From JBDTNQ01 sp039933635 (GTDB lineage Bacteria > Acidobacteriota > Vicinamibacteria > Vicinamibacterales > SCN-69-37): a stretch of DNA of 31,494 nt. Positions within the stretch are counted from its first letter, which is position 1. Each line of letters opens with the position of its first letter. The notes below the pieces were generated by a model, which was not told where the DNA came from, made no database searches, and was given only the letters and a program-made list of their open reading frames with translations. The stretch covers positions 1 to 31,494 of the forward strand of contig JBDTNQ010000044.1 in the NCBI GenBank assembly GCA_039933635.1, read 5' to 3'. Shown in pieces: positions 19,084 to 28,000 of this stretch. The position numbers and the translations under genes were made by a program.

Positions 19084-19089
19084 ATTCTA
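19084..19089 (-). promoter_or_regulatory. -10 element (TAGAAT) for a leaderless CDF transcript
   Basis: TAGAAT on the minus strand with exactly six bases before the GTG at 19077, so the start codon would coincide with the usual transcription start distance. Confidence 0.5.
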
Positions 19090-19208
19090 TGGGTGCCTGC
19101 GCGGTTCTGCCAACGTACGGGTCGCTTGCGCGACGCGCCTCACGGGCGTACAGTGAAGGCGTCTCGTCCCGCACCTCCCCCGACGATTCTGAAGCAGGTT
19201 CCGTGAAC

Positions 19209-19970
19209 ATGTTGTTGTCAGGCACTCGCGCCACGGGCGTGGGCGCCCTGCTCTGTGTCGCCCTTCTCGCGGTGGCGGCCAAGCCGGCCTTCGCGCAAGA
19301 CGCGTCGACGAGGCATCCGGTCGGCGGCGAGTCGGTGGGAGCGTCGACCGGCGCCGCCTCCCGCGACTTTGCCGGGGCGCTCGTGGACTCGTTCAGACTC
19401 GTGATGCTCGAACACATGATGCGGGTCGCGTTCCAGGACAAGACGCGCGCGGAGCTGGGAGGCCCCTTTTGGCGGGACTATCGACAGTCCATCGTGTATC
19501 CCCGAACGTGGGGCGACACCGATTCCTGGATCGTGAACTATGTCGGCCACCCGATTCACGGCGCTGGCGCCGGCATCGTCTGGCTCGACCATAGCGACAA
19601 GGACCGCGCCGCGTCGATCTTCGGTCCGGGCTATCTTGCCTCGCGCGCCCGAGCGGCCGCATTCAGCGCCATCTACAGCGTGCAGTTCGAGATCGGTCCG
19701 CTGAGCGAAGCATCGATCGGAAATGTCGGACTCGAACCGGAAACCGCCGGCTGGGTCGACTACGTGGTGACACCGCTCGGCGCCTTCGCGCTCATGATTG
19801 GTGAAGACGCGATCGATCGGTATTTCGTCCGATGGGTCGAGGCCCGTGTGAAGAACCGGATCGTCCGCGCGACGCTCCGCCTGGTGCTGGGCCCATCGCG
19901 ATTTCTGGCAAATTCGGCCGGAAGCCGCCTGCCATGGTACCGGCCCGATCGAACACTGGCTTGGAGATGA
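19209..19970 (+). CDS. Exported protein of unknown function (DUF3943-like motif)
   Basis: 253 residues from ATG 19209; GTG 19203 is an equally possible start, with AGG at 19196-19198 upstream. A clear signal peptide ends near KPAFAQ (about residue 30). The mature part has WIVNYVGHPIHGAGAG, which resembles the N-Y-x-x-H-P-x-x-G core of DUF3943, a family mostly known from outer-membrane or periplasmic proteins of unknown role. This match is from memory and not verified. Aromatic-rich stretches (FWRDYRQSIVYPRTWGD) and a C-terminal arginine-rich part follow. It ends just before a stretch of gene remnants. Function unknown. Confidence 0.65.
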   Translation: MLLSGTRATGVGALLCVALLAVAAKPAFAQDASTRHPVGGESVGASTGAASRDFAGALVDSFRLVMLEHMMRVAFQDKTRAELGGPFWRDYRQSIVYPRTWGDTDSWIVNYVGHPIHGAGAGIVWLDHSDKDRAASIFGPGYLASRARAAAFSAIYSVQFEIGPLSEASIGNVGLEPETAGWVDYVVTPLGAFALMIGEDAIDRYFVRWVEARVKNRIVRATLRLVLGPSRFLANSAGSRLPWYRPDRTLAWR

Positions 19971-19984
19971 CCGCGGGCTGCTTC

Positions 19985-20321
19985 CAACCTTCTGCGGCTT
20001 GACGCCCAGGTACGAGCCACCGGCATTCACCCAGTGCCAGAACTCGCGCGGCTTCTTCGTCAGAACCCTTTCGAAGAGGCTTTCGGCCTTGGCCCGGTCG
20101 TTGTGGAGATTGGCGAGTGCGGCGTACTCGAGCATCCCGGAGTCATCGCCAGGATCCATCGCCACGGCGCGATCGAAAGCGGACACGGCCTTGTCCCATT
20201 CGCCAGCCTCCGCGTCCACGCGCCCCACTCTGAACCAGTCGCTCTGTTCGACCTTCGGGCTGCCCGTGACGCTGTCGAGCACCTGTTGCCCACGGGCCTT
20301 GTCGCCGCCGAGGTACGGCTG
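19985..20321 (-). pseudogene. TPR-protein fragment, both ends missing
   Basis: The minus strand encodes about 112 residues of good TPR-like sequence (GDKARGQQVLDSV, WFRVGRVDAEAGEWDKAVSAFDRAVAMDPGDD, ALANLHNDRAKAESLFERVLTKKPREFW, ending near GVKPQKV). It has no start: an in-frame TAA lies immediately upstream at 20324-20322, where the sequence changes to a different gene fragment on the other strand. Downstream the frame runs on into the antisense of the exported-protein gene with no family-like end. An internal GTG at 20282 could in principle start a short product. Best read as a remnant. Confidence 0.6.
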
Positions 20322-20743
20322 TTACGGCGAGACGACCGACGCTGACGTGCTCGTGCATCGTGACTACGTCGATGGCGCACCGTCCATGGTGGGCCGCTAC
20401 CCGAAGGACAGCTTCGGAAAGGTGATGACGGATCGGCTCCGCCGGGGCGAAACGGTCGTCGTCGACGACATGGATCTGCTCCCGGGCCTGCTCGATAGTG
20501 AACGCGAGGTGACCCGCGCCATCCATGTCGCGGCGCACATCGCCGTCACCCTCATCAAGGATGGCCAATGGGTCGCCAATCTCGCCGTGCACAGTGCGAC
20601 GCCGCGCCACTGGAGTCCGGCCGAGGTTGCGCTTGCCGAGGACGTTGCCGACCGCACCTGGCCGCAGCCGAACGAGGGAGCTCGAGATTCAGTCATCGCC
20701 TGGTAAGGGGACGACGCTCTTCGTCCGATTTCCAGCGGCCTGA
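20320..20743 (+). pseudogene. Decayed GAF-domain sensor histidine kinase with core deleted
   Basis: From 20320 the plus strand encodes a GAF domain missing its N-terminal part (CYGETTDADVLVHRDYVDG, GRYPKDSFGKVMTDRLRRGETVVVDD, HIAVTLIKDGQWVANLAVHSATPRHWSPAEVALAEDVADRTW), in phytochrome/bacteriophytochrome-related style. Shortly after ADRTW the frame is lost. In another frame, 20678-20743 encodes ELEIQSSPGKGTTLFVRFPAA plus stop, the typical final residues of a HATPase_c domain. Everything between (dimerisation helices, phospho-acceptor His and the N, G1 and G2 boxes) is missing. No start codon context is visible because the 5' end abuts the TPR fragment. A clear deletion product. Confidence 0.7.
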
Positions 20744-20768
20744 ACCCCTGCCACTCTGGCCCGTCCCC

Positions 20769-20799
20769 TCGTGTCCCGCCCTTCGTGTCCAGACACGAA
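20769..20799. repeat. Direct and inverted CGTGTC repeats upstream of the small-membrane-protein cluster
   Basis: TCGTGTCC occurs at 20769-20776 and 20783-20790, and the second copy forms an inverted repeat TTCGTGTC-CA-GACACGAA (20782-20799). With a two-base centre this looks more like a dimeric regulator's operator than an RNA hairpin. It lies about 150 bp before the first gene of the cluster. The rest of the gap 20744-20951 shows nothing recognisable beyond a GAGGA ribosome-binding site at its end. Confidence 0.4.
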
Positions 20800-20951
20800 T
20801 CGGTACCGAGAGCCATCTTTCGAGCAATAAGCACCGAATTCGAATCACCGCCCTCACGCGATGCGTTGGCACTCGCTGTGCAATCAACCCGTGCACGACC
20901 AGCGACCACGCGCCTCGGCGCGCCGACAACCAACCAACGAGGAATACCACG

Positions 20952-21230
20952 ATGAACACGACCATTCCCGACGTAGCAGATTTCAGAGCCGGTGCGGACC
21001 GGATTGCGGACACCGTGAACGACATCTCGGACGCCGCGGGCAAGCAGGTCAGGAAGCTGGCGGATGACGCGGCCGACGGCGTCCACCGCACGGCGGACTA
21101 CCTCCGCGGTCGCGGCGTGAACGAGATCCCTGGCCAGCTTAAGGACTACCTCAAGGCGAATCCAAGCCACGCGCTGATTGGCGCCGCTGTCGTGGGATTC
21201 CTGCTTGGCCGGCTGATGTCGCGGGATTGA
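20952..21230 (+). CDS. ElaB/YqjD-like ribosome/membrane-associated small protein
   Basis: 92 residues. A long amphipathic, charge-rich helix (ADRIADTVNDISDAAGKQVRKLADDAADGVHRTADYL) is followed by a C-terminal hydrophobic segment with a glycine-rich core (ALIGAAVVGFLLGRLMSRD). This is the layout of ElaB/YqjD/DUF883 proteins; E. coli YqjD is a stationary-phase, C-terminal-tail-anchored membrane protein that binds ribosomes. A good Shine-Dalgarno (GAGGA) precedes the ATG by 8 nt, unlike most genes in this window. First of four tightly spaced genes on the same strand. Confidence 0.8.
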   Translation: MNTTIPDVADFRAGADRIADTVNDISDAAGKQVRKLADDAADGVHRTADYLRGRGVNEIPGQLKDYLKANPSHALIGAAVVGFLLGRLMSRD

Positions 21231-21231
21231 T

Positions 21232-21618
21232 GTGGGGACGCCTGACTCCCGTTCGCTCGCCGATGTCGTCGCGGACCTGACTGGCAACGTCCGCGAAATC
21301 ATCCGCGGCGAAATCCACCTGGCTGGGGCGGAATTGGCCGCGAACCTGCGGCCCTTTCCGCGCGGCCTTGTTCTGCTGGGCTCGGCCGCCCTCCTCGCGG
21401 CTGCAGGGCTCGCATGCGTGGTTCTGACGGGAGTCTTTGCGCTTGGGCTCATTCTGCCGCTGTGGGCCGCGAGCCTCATCATGGCTGTCACGGTCCTTCT
21501 TGTCGCGTGCCTGCTCGCATGGCTTGCGGTGCACGGCTTCAAGCGTCTTCACGGATTTCCACGGACGCTCGCCGCTCTAAAGGATTCAACCCGATGGCCA
21601 CAACACTCGAAGCCCTAG
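21232..21618 (+). CDS. YqjE/phage-holin-family membrane protein
   Basis: 128 residues from GTG 21232, one base after the previous stop. The N-terminal amphipathic part (LADVVADLTGNVREIIRGEIHLAGAELAANL) is followed by two long hydrophobic helices (about 43-69 and 73-100). This is the YqjE / Phage_holin_3_6 layout, which commonly follows YqjD-type genes; the name reflects fold similarity and does not imply lysis. It overlaps the next gene by 25 bp, so it is part of one operon. Confidence 0.8.
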   Translation: MGTPDSRSLADVVADLTGNVREIIRGEIHLAGAELAANLRPFPRGLVLLGSAALLAAAGLACVVLTGVFALGLILPLWAASLIMAVTVLLVACLLAWLAVHGFKRLHGFPRTLAALKDSTRWPQHSKP

Positions 21619-21938
21619 AACAGACGATTCGGCGCGAGCGCAGCGCACTGGAACGGAACGTCGACGAACTGCGCACGCGCGCGGAGGCGGTCACCGATTG
21701 GGAGAGGCAGTATCGCGCCCACATGGGTGCGGCATTGGCCTCCGCCGCCGTCGGTGGCCTCATCCTTGGCGCGCTCACGCGACGGGCTCATGCGATCGCA
21801 GGGGCAGGACCGGTGGCGCGGTTCGCCACGCAAGCCGGCGACGCTCTGATGGCCGTCGCCGCAGCGGCCGTGGTCGAGTTCATCTCGGAGGCGATTCCCG
21901 GCTTCAGGGAACAGTTCGAAGGAAAGACGGGCGGATAG
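21594..21938 (+). CDS. DUF3618-like small membrane protein
   Basis: 114 residues from ATG 21594, which has AAAGGA 9 nt upstream. The N-terminus (LEQTIRRERSALERNVDELRTRA) matches the DUF3618 style of an I-R-x-E-x(6)-L-x-x-N/T-x-x-E/A-L helix. The middle has glycine-rich hydrophobic segments (AALASAAVGGLILGALT; AGDALMAVAAAAVVEFI). The role is unknown, but these proteins regularly co-occur with YqjD and YqjE homologues. An upstream start would extend it in an unrelated frame over the previous gene and is rejected. Confidence 0.75.
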   Translation: MATTLEALEQTIRRERSALERNVDELRTRAEAVTDWERQYRAHMGAALASAAVGGLILGALTRRAHAIAGAGPVARFATQAGDALMAVAAAAVVEFISEAIPGFREQFEGKTGG

Positions 21939-21944
21939 TCGCCA

Positions 21945-22049
21945 ATGGCCTCTGTCCCCCGCATCACGGCGACGAACATGCGGCTCGCGGCCGTGTGGGT
22001 GGCGCTGGTCGGTGCCCTCCTCTACGGACTGTTCTTCGCTTACTCGTAG
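21945..22049 (+). CDS. 34-residue single-helix membrane protein
   Basis: ATG 21945 to TAG 22049 encodes 34 residues: a short basic head (VPRITATNMR) and one helix (LAAVWVALVGALLYGLFFAY). It begins 7 bp after the stop of the DUF3618-like gene. The tight spacing and clean single-span design support a real small protein, fourth in the cluster. No family is recognised. GGGCGGA upstream may be a weak ribosome site. Confidence 0.55.
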   Translation: MASVPRITATNMRLAAVWVALVGALLYGLFFAYS

Positions 22050-22083
22050 CCGTGGACGGCACCCAGCCTTCCAGGAACGCCCG

Positions 22084-22089
22084 TACAAT
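22084..22089 (+). promoter_or_regulatory. Candidate -10 (TACAAT) for a leaderless glucan-synthase mRNA
   Basis: TACAAT ends six bases before the ATG at 22096, so transcription would begin at or next to the start codon. No Shine-Dalgarno is present upstream of the ATG and no -35 is clear. Confidence 0.45.
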
Positions 22090-22095
22090 CAGTTG

Positions 22096-25000
22096 ATGGT
22101 GACGCACGGCCCTTCGGCGCGACTTTCATCCGGCGCTCCGATGGAGCTGTTGGGCATCGAGCCGCTCGAGGAGTACGCGCGACGCCTGGCAGCGCTCCTC
22201 ACACCCGAGACGCCCACGCGCGTACAGCGTCTCTTCATTCGCAATCATCACCTCACGGATCTCGAAGACGACATGCGTGTGCTGCGCGAGGTGTACGTCG
22301 CCTTGAGCGAGGACACGCGCCTCGGCGAGCCGTCATCGCCCGCTGCGGATTGGCTCCTCGACAACTTCCCCCTCATCTCGGCCGCGGCGCGCGACATCCG
22401 GCACGATCTGCCCCCGTCGTTCTATCGGCGGCTACCTCGCATGCGAACGGACGAGTACGCCGGCCAGTCCCGCATCCACGCCATGGCGCTCGAGGTGGTC
22501 GGCCACAGCGCCGGACGACTCGATGCCCAGCGGCTTCACCGCTTCATCGTGGCGTTCCAATCCGTGACGCCGTTGACGATGGGTGAACTGTGGGCGTGGC
22601 CGAGCGTGTTGAAGCTGTCGCTCGTGCAGTACCTGCGCACACGCGCGGATCTCCTCGCCGCCAATCGTGCCGATCGCCGCACAGCCGATCGCATCGCAGC
22701 GGCGCCCGGACAACCGGGGCGCGCGAGGGTGTGGCCGGCCGACATCACGCCGGCATTCGTGATTCGTCTACTGCAGCGATCGCGCGAGCACGAGCGCGAG
22801 GTCGGCCTGCTCCGCAAAGACCTCGAAGCCGCGCTCGCCGACCGCGGCCAGACGCTCGAGGACGCAATTCGGTTCGACGGTCGTCACCAGGCCACTGAAC
22901 AGGCGTTCATGTCCAGCCTGATTGGAAGCTTGCGTCTGGTCGGGACCTTCGATTGGACCGAGTACTTCGAGAGCGTGAGCTTGGTCGAGCAGGTGCTGCA
23001 CCGCGACCCGGTCGCCGTCTACGGACAGATGGACTTCCAGAGTCGCGACCGCTATCGCCACGCGGTCGAGGACATGGCCACCGGCACCGGCGAAGCGCAG
23101 CTCCGCGTCGCGCTGAAGGCGGTCGAGCGCGCCCGGCAGGTTGCCGAGCAGTCACCAGACGCGCGGCAGGCGCACGTCGGCTACTACCTGGTCGGCGGCG
23201 GCCGCCGTCAGTTCGAACGTGGGATCGATTGGACGCCCACCGCGCGGATGCGGCTACGGCGCCTGTTCTTCAGCCACGCGACGCTGTTCTACCTGTGTTC
23301 GATTGTCTTTGGCACGGCGACCCTCGTCGCCGCCGCGCTCGCGTTCGTCCGGGCGAACGGCTGGCACGGCTGGCAACTCGCGCTCGTGACGCTCGTGACA
23401 GCCGTGCCGGCCAGCGAGCTGACGATCCAGATTCTGCAACGGATGATCAGCCGGGTCGTCCCGCCGCGACGACTACCCCGTCTGGACCTCCCCGAGGTGC
23501 CGGCCACCGATCGAACGATGGTCGTGGTGCCGACGATGCTCGAGAGCGTGGCGCGGGTGGAGGAGCTCGTGGCGCACATCGAGGTGCAGGCCCTCGGCAA
23601 TCTCGATCCGCACGTGCACTTCGCCATCTTGAGCGATTTCAGCGATGCGACCGCCGAAGCGCAGCAGCAGGACGAAGAGATTCTCGCCGCCGCCCGGGCC
23701 GGGGTCGAGCACCTGAACGCCAAACACAGCGAGCCGGGCCATACGCGCTTCTACCTGTGCCACCGGAGCCGCCAGTGGAACGAACGCGAAGACCTCTGGA
23801 TGGGCTGGGAGCGCAAGCGCGGCAAGCTCGAAGAGTTCAATCGCCTGCTGCGCGGCGCGACCGACACGAGCTTCGTCGTGTACGTTGGTGACCCGCAGAT
23901 CCTTCCGCAGGTCCGGTACTGCATCACGCTCGACAGCGACACCACGTTACCGCGGGATGTCGCGCGCACGCTCGTCGGCATCATCATGCACCCGCTGAAT
24001 CAGCCGGTGAACGATCCGGTGACCGGGCTTGTCGTCGATGGCTACGCCATTCTGCAGCCGCGCGTCAGCGTGACGTTCGCCAGCGCGGCGGGGTCGCTGT
24101 TCGCACGCCTGTACTCCGGCCACACGGGCGTCGATCCTTATACGACCGCCGTTTCAGACACGTATCAAGACCTGTTCGGCGAAGGCATCTTCACCGGCAA
24201 GGGCCTGTACCACGTGGACGCGTTCATGCGGTCGCTCCGCGACAGCGTGCCGGACAACGCGTTGCTCTCACACGACCTGTTCGAAGGCCTGCACGCACGC
24301 GTCGCCCTGGTGTCGGACCTCGAACTCGTTGACGACTATCCGACGAGCGTGCTCACCCATGCCCGACGTCAACACCGATGGATCCGTGGGGACTGGCAGA
24401 TTCTGTTCTGGTTGTTTCCCTTCGTCCCGTCACGGCGGGGCCTGACGCGCAATCCCCTGTCGCTGATGGCACGGTGGAAGATCCTCGACAACCTGCGCCG
24501 CAGCGTCGTGCCGCTTGCCCTGTTGGTGATGCTCGTGGCCGGCTGGACCTTCCTGCCGGGCCCGCTGTGGTTCTGGATGTTCACGGCGCTCGTCGTCATC
24601 GCCTCGCAGTTGCTGCCGCTGCTCGCGCGCCTGCTGGCCGGGCCGGGCCGCGCGCAGTCCGTGCCCGTCTTCTGGCGGAATCTCCGCGACGACAGCTTGA
24701 TCGCGTTGGGCCAGGTGATGCTCGGCCTGACGCTCATGGCGTATCACGCCTGGCAGACGACCCACGCGGTGGTGCTGACGCTCGTGCGGATGGTTTTCAC
24801 CAGGCGTCGACTGCTCGAATGGGAGACCGCGGCCACCACCGCCGCGCGAACGGCGGGTCTCACGGGCCGACGCGGCCTGCGGCAGTTCCTCGTCGACATG
24901 ATGGCGAGTCCGACGATCGCGGTCGGCATTGCGCTGTTGATTGCGGGCGCGCGGCCGGGGGCGCTGCTGACCGCGGCGCCGTTTCTCGCTTTGTGGGCGG

Positions 25001-28000
25001 CCGCACCACTGATCGCGTACTGGCTCAGCCTTCCGATCGGTCCCCGGCAACGGCCGCTGGACGACGCGGACCGCGCGTTGTTCCGCTTGACGGCCCGCCA
25101 GACCTGGTCGTTCTTCGAAACATTCGTGACGGACGACGTCGCGTGGTTGCCGCCCGACAACTATCAGGAACTCGGATCGGATTCGCCGCTCGCGCGTCGC
25201 ACGTCACCGACGAACATCGCAATGTATCTGCTGTCGTCCGTGGCCGCGCACGATCTCGGGTATCTCACGACGCCCGCGCTCATCGAACGGCTCACCCGCA
25301 CCATCACCACCATCGAATCCCTGGAACGGTTCAACGGCCATCTCCTCAACTGGTACGACACGACCACGCGCGAGCCCTTGAGGCCGCTGTACGTCTCGAC
25401 GGTCGACAGCGGTAACCTCGCTGGCGCGCTCATGACCCTCGCGAGGGCCTTGGAGCAGATGGCGGCGGCACCGCAGACCGAAGCGCAGCGTCTCGAGGGT
25501 GTCATCGACACGGCGAACGTGCTGGCGAGTCTTTCGTCCGCACCCGGCAGCCGCGCGTCACGCGACGGCGAGGCGACCGACCTGCCGTCACTCGCACGCG
25601 CCATTACCCACGAGGCGCGACAGGCCGCGAAGACCGGCGATCTGGCCACGGTAGAAGCGATGGCGGCGAGGTTGTCGCGCGCGCCCGCGACTGAAGCGAC
25701 GTCCGGGGACTTGGCGCCCGACGCGGAGCTGAGTTTCTGGCGCGAGGCCCTGGTCCTGGCCGTCGGGGCCGTCCGCCAGCGTCAGGACGACGTCGCCGAC
25801 GCGCTGGCGCGGCTGACGAGTCGCGCCTCTCGCCTCGTCGAGGCGATGGACTTCAGCTTTCTCTACGACCGTCGGCGACGCATCTTCATGATCGGGTATC
25901 GCCTGGCCGACGCGGACGGGCCGGGACGTCCCGACAATTCCTTCTACGATCTGCTGGCGTCAGAAGCGCGGCTCGCCAGCTTCGTGGCCATCGCGAAGGA
26001 GGACGTTCCGCAGCATCACTGGTTCCAGCTCGGGCGGCTCGTGACGAACGTGCACGGGCGCGCGACGCTCATGTCCTGGGGCGGCACGATGTTCGAATAC
26101 CTGATGCCGCTCCTGGTGATGCGCTCGTTCCCCGGAACGTTGCTCGACCAGAGTTGCCGGTCCGTGGTGCGGCGTCAGATGGACTATGGGCGGCAGCGAG
26201 GGATTCCCTGGGGCGTGTCCGAGTCGGCGTATCCCCTCACCGATCTGCATGGCACCTACCAGTACCGGGCGTTCGGGGTGCCCGGCCTGGGTTTGAAACG
26301 CGGCCTCGAGGATGATCTGGTCGTCGCACCGTACGCAACAGTGCTCGCGGCGCTCGTCGAGCCGGCCGCCGCGGCGGACAACCTCAGAGCCCTCGTCCGA
26401 GCTGGCGCATACGGCCGATTCGGCTTCTACGAATCGGTGGACTTCGGCGAGCGCCCGATCGGCGCCGAAACCGAGGACACGTCACATCCTCGTCGTTCGG
26501 GCCCGGATGTGGTCCGGGCCTTCTTCAGCCACCATCAGGGTATGTCCCTCGTCGCGCTGACCAATGTGGTCCACCACGACCTGTTCGTCTCACGGTTCCA
26601 CGCCGATCCGCGCGTGCAGGCCACCGAGCTCATCCTGCAGGAACGCGTGCCCCGTGAGGCCATCGTGTCGGAGCCGCGGCCGGCTGACGGCGCGGAAAAC
26701 AGAACCACGGCGCCTCCCATGAGCGCGCGCCGGTTCCGGTCCCCGCACACGGCAAACGCCCACACGCACTTTTTCTCCAACGGCCGCTACACGACGGCCG
26801 TCACGCACACGGGCGGCGGGTTCAGCACCTGGCAGGGTCTGGCCGTCACGCGGCAGCGCGAGGATCGCACGTCCGACGCGGGCGCGCACTTCATCTACCT
26901 GCGCGATCCCTGGTCCGGCGACGTGTGGTCGCCGACCTATTTGCCGACGACCGGCCGCGAACCGGACGAGTACGCCGTCACGTTCGAGCTGGACAAAGCC
27001 ACCTTCAGGCGGCGGGACGGTGACTTCGAAACGCAACTGCAGATCGCGGTATCTCCCGAAGACGATCTCGAAGTACGCCGGCTCTCGATCAAGAACCACG
27101 GACCGCGGCCGCGCGAGATCGAGGTCACGAGCTACGTCGAGATCGTGCTCGGCAAGCCCGAGGACGATCTGGCGCACCCGGCCTTCGGCAAGCTCTTCAT
27201 CGAAACCGAGCACGATGCACAGAATGCAGGGCTGCTCTTCAGCCGGCGTCCGCGCGCAGCCGAGGAAGAACGCCTGTGGGCCTTCCACGTGCTCGGCGTC
27301 GACGGCCGTCTCGGTGGCGCCGTCGAGTGGGAAACCGATCGCGCGCAGTTCATCGGCCGCGGCCGCACGACGGCCAATCCGATTGCGTTCGACGGGCGGG
27401 CGTTGTCCGGTACGACCGGCGCGGTGCTGGATCCGGTCGCGGCGCTGCGCGACCGTGTTCGTCTGGCGCCGGGCGCGTTCGTCCGCATCACGTTTGCGAC
27501 CGGTGTGGCCGCCAATCGCGACGCGGCGCGCGCAATGATCGCGAAGTATCGCGACGGCAGCGCGACCTCGCGCGTCCTCTCGATGGCGTTCACGCACGTG
27601 CAGGTCACCCTCCAGCATCTGGGTGTCACCGACGACTTCGCCATGTTGTCCGCCAGACTGGCGTCACGCGTCTTCGGCACCGACGTCTCCTGCTCCACAC
27701 CGGACGCCATCGGCAGAAGCACGCTGTCCCAGCCGAACCTCTGGGGCTACGGCATTTCTGGCGATCTGCCGATCGTGCTCGTCCGCGTGCGGGATCCGGA
27801 TGCGGTCGCGCTCGTGCGTCAGGTCTTGCTCGCGCAGGAATACTGGCGCGTGCAGGGACTTCGGGCGGATGTCGTCATCCTGAACGAACACCAGGCGGAC
27901 TACCTCGACGAAGTTCAGATGCTGCTCGTGGGACTCTTGCGCGAGGGGCGTTGGGCGGGCTGGAAGGACAAGGCCGGCGGCGTGTTCCTGGTCCGCGCGG

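Noticed and set aside
21232..21618. Holin-like gene as evidence of a prophage
   Set aside because: The family match is to YqjE-type chromosomal proteins beside a YqjD-like gene. No phage structural, integrase or lysis genes are near.
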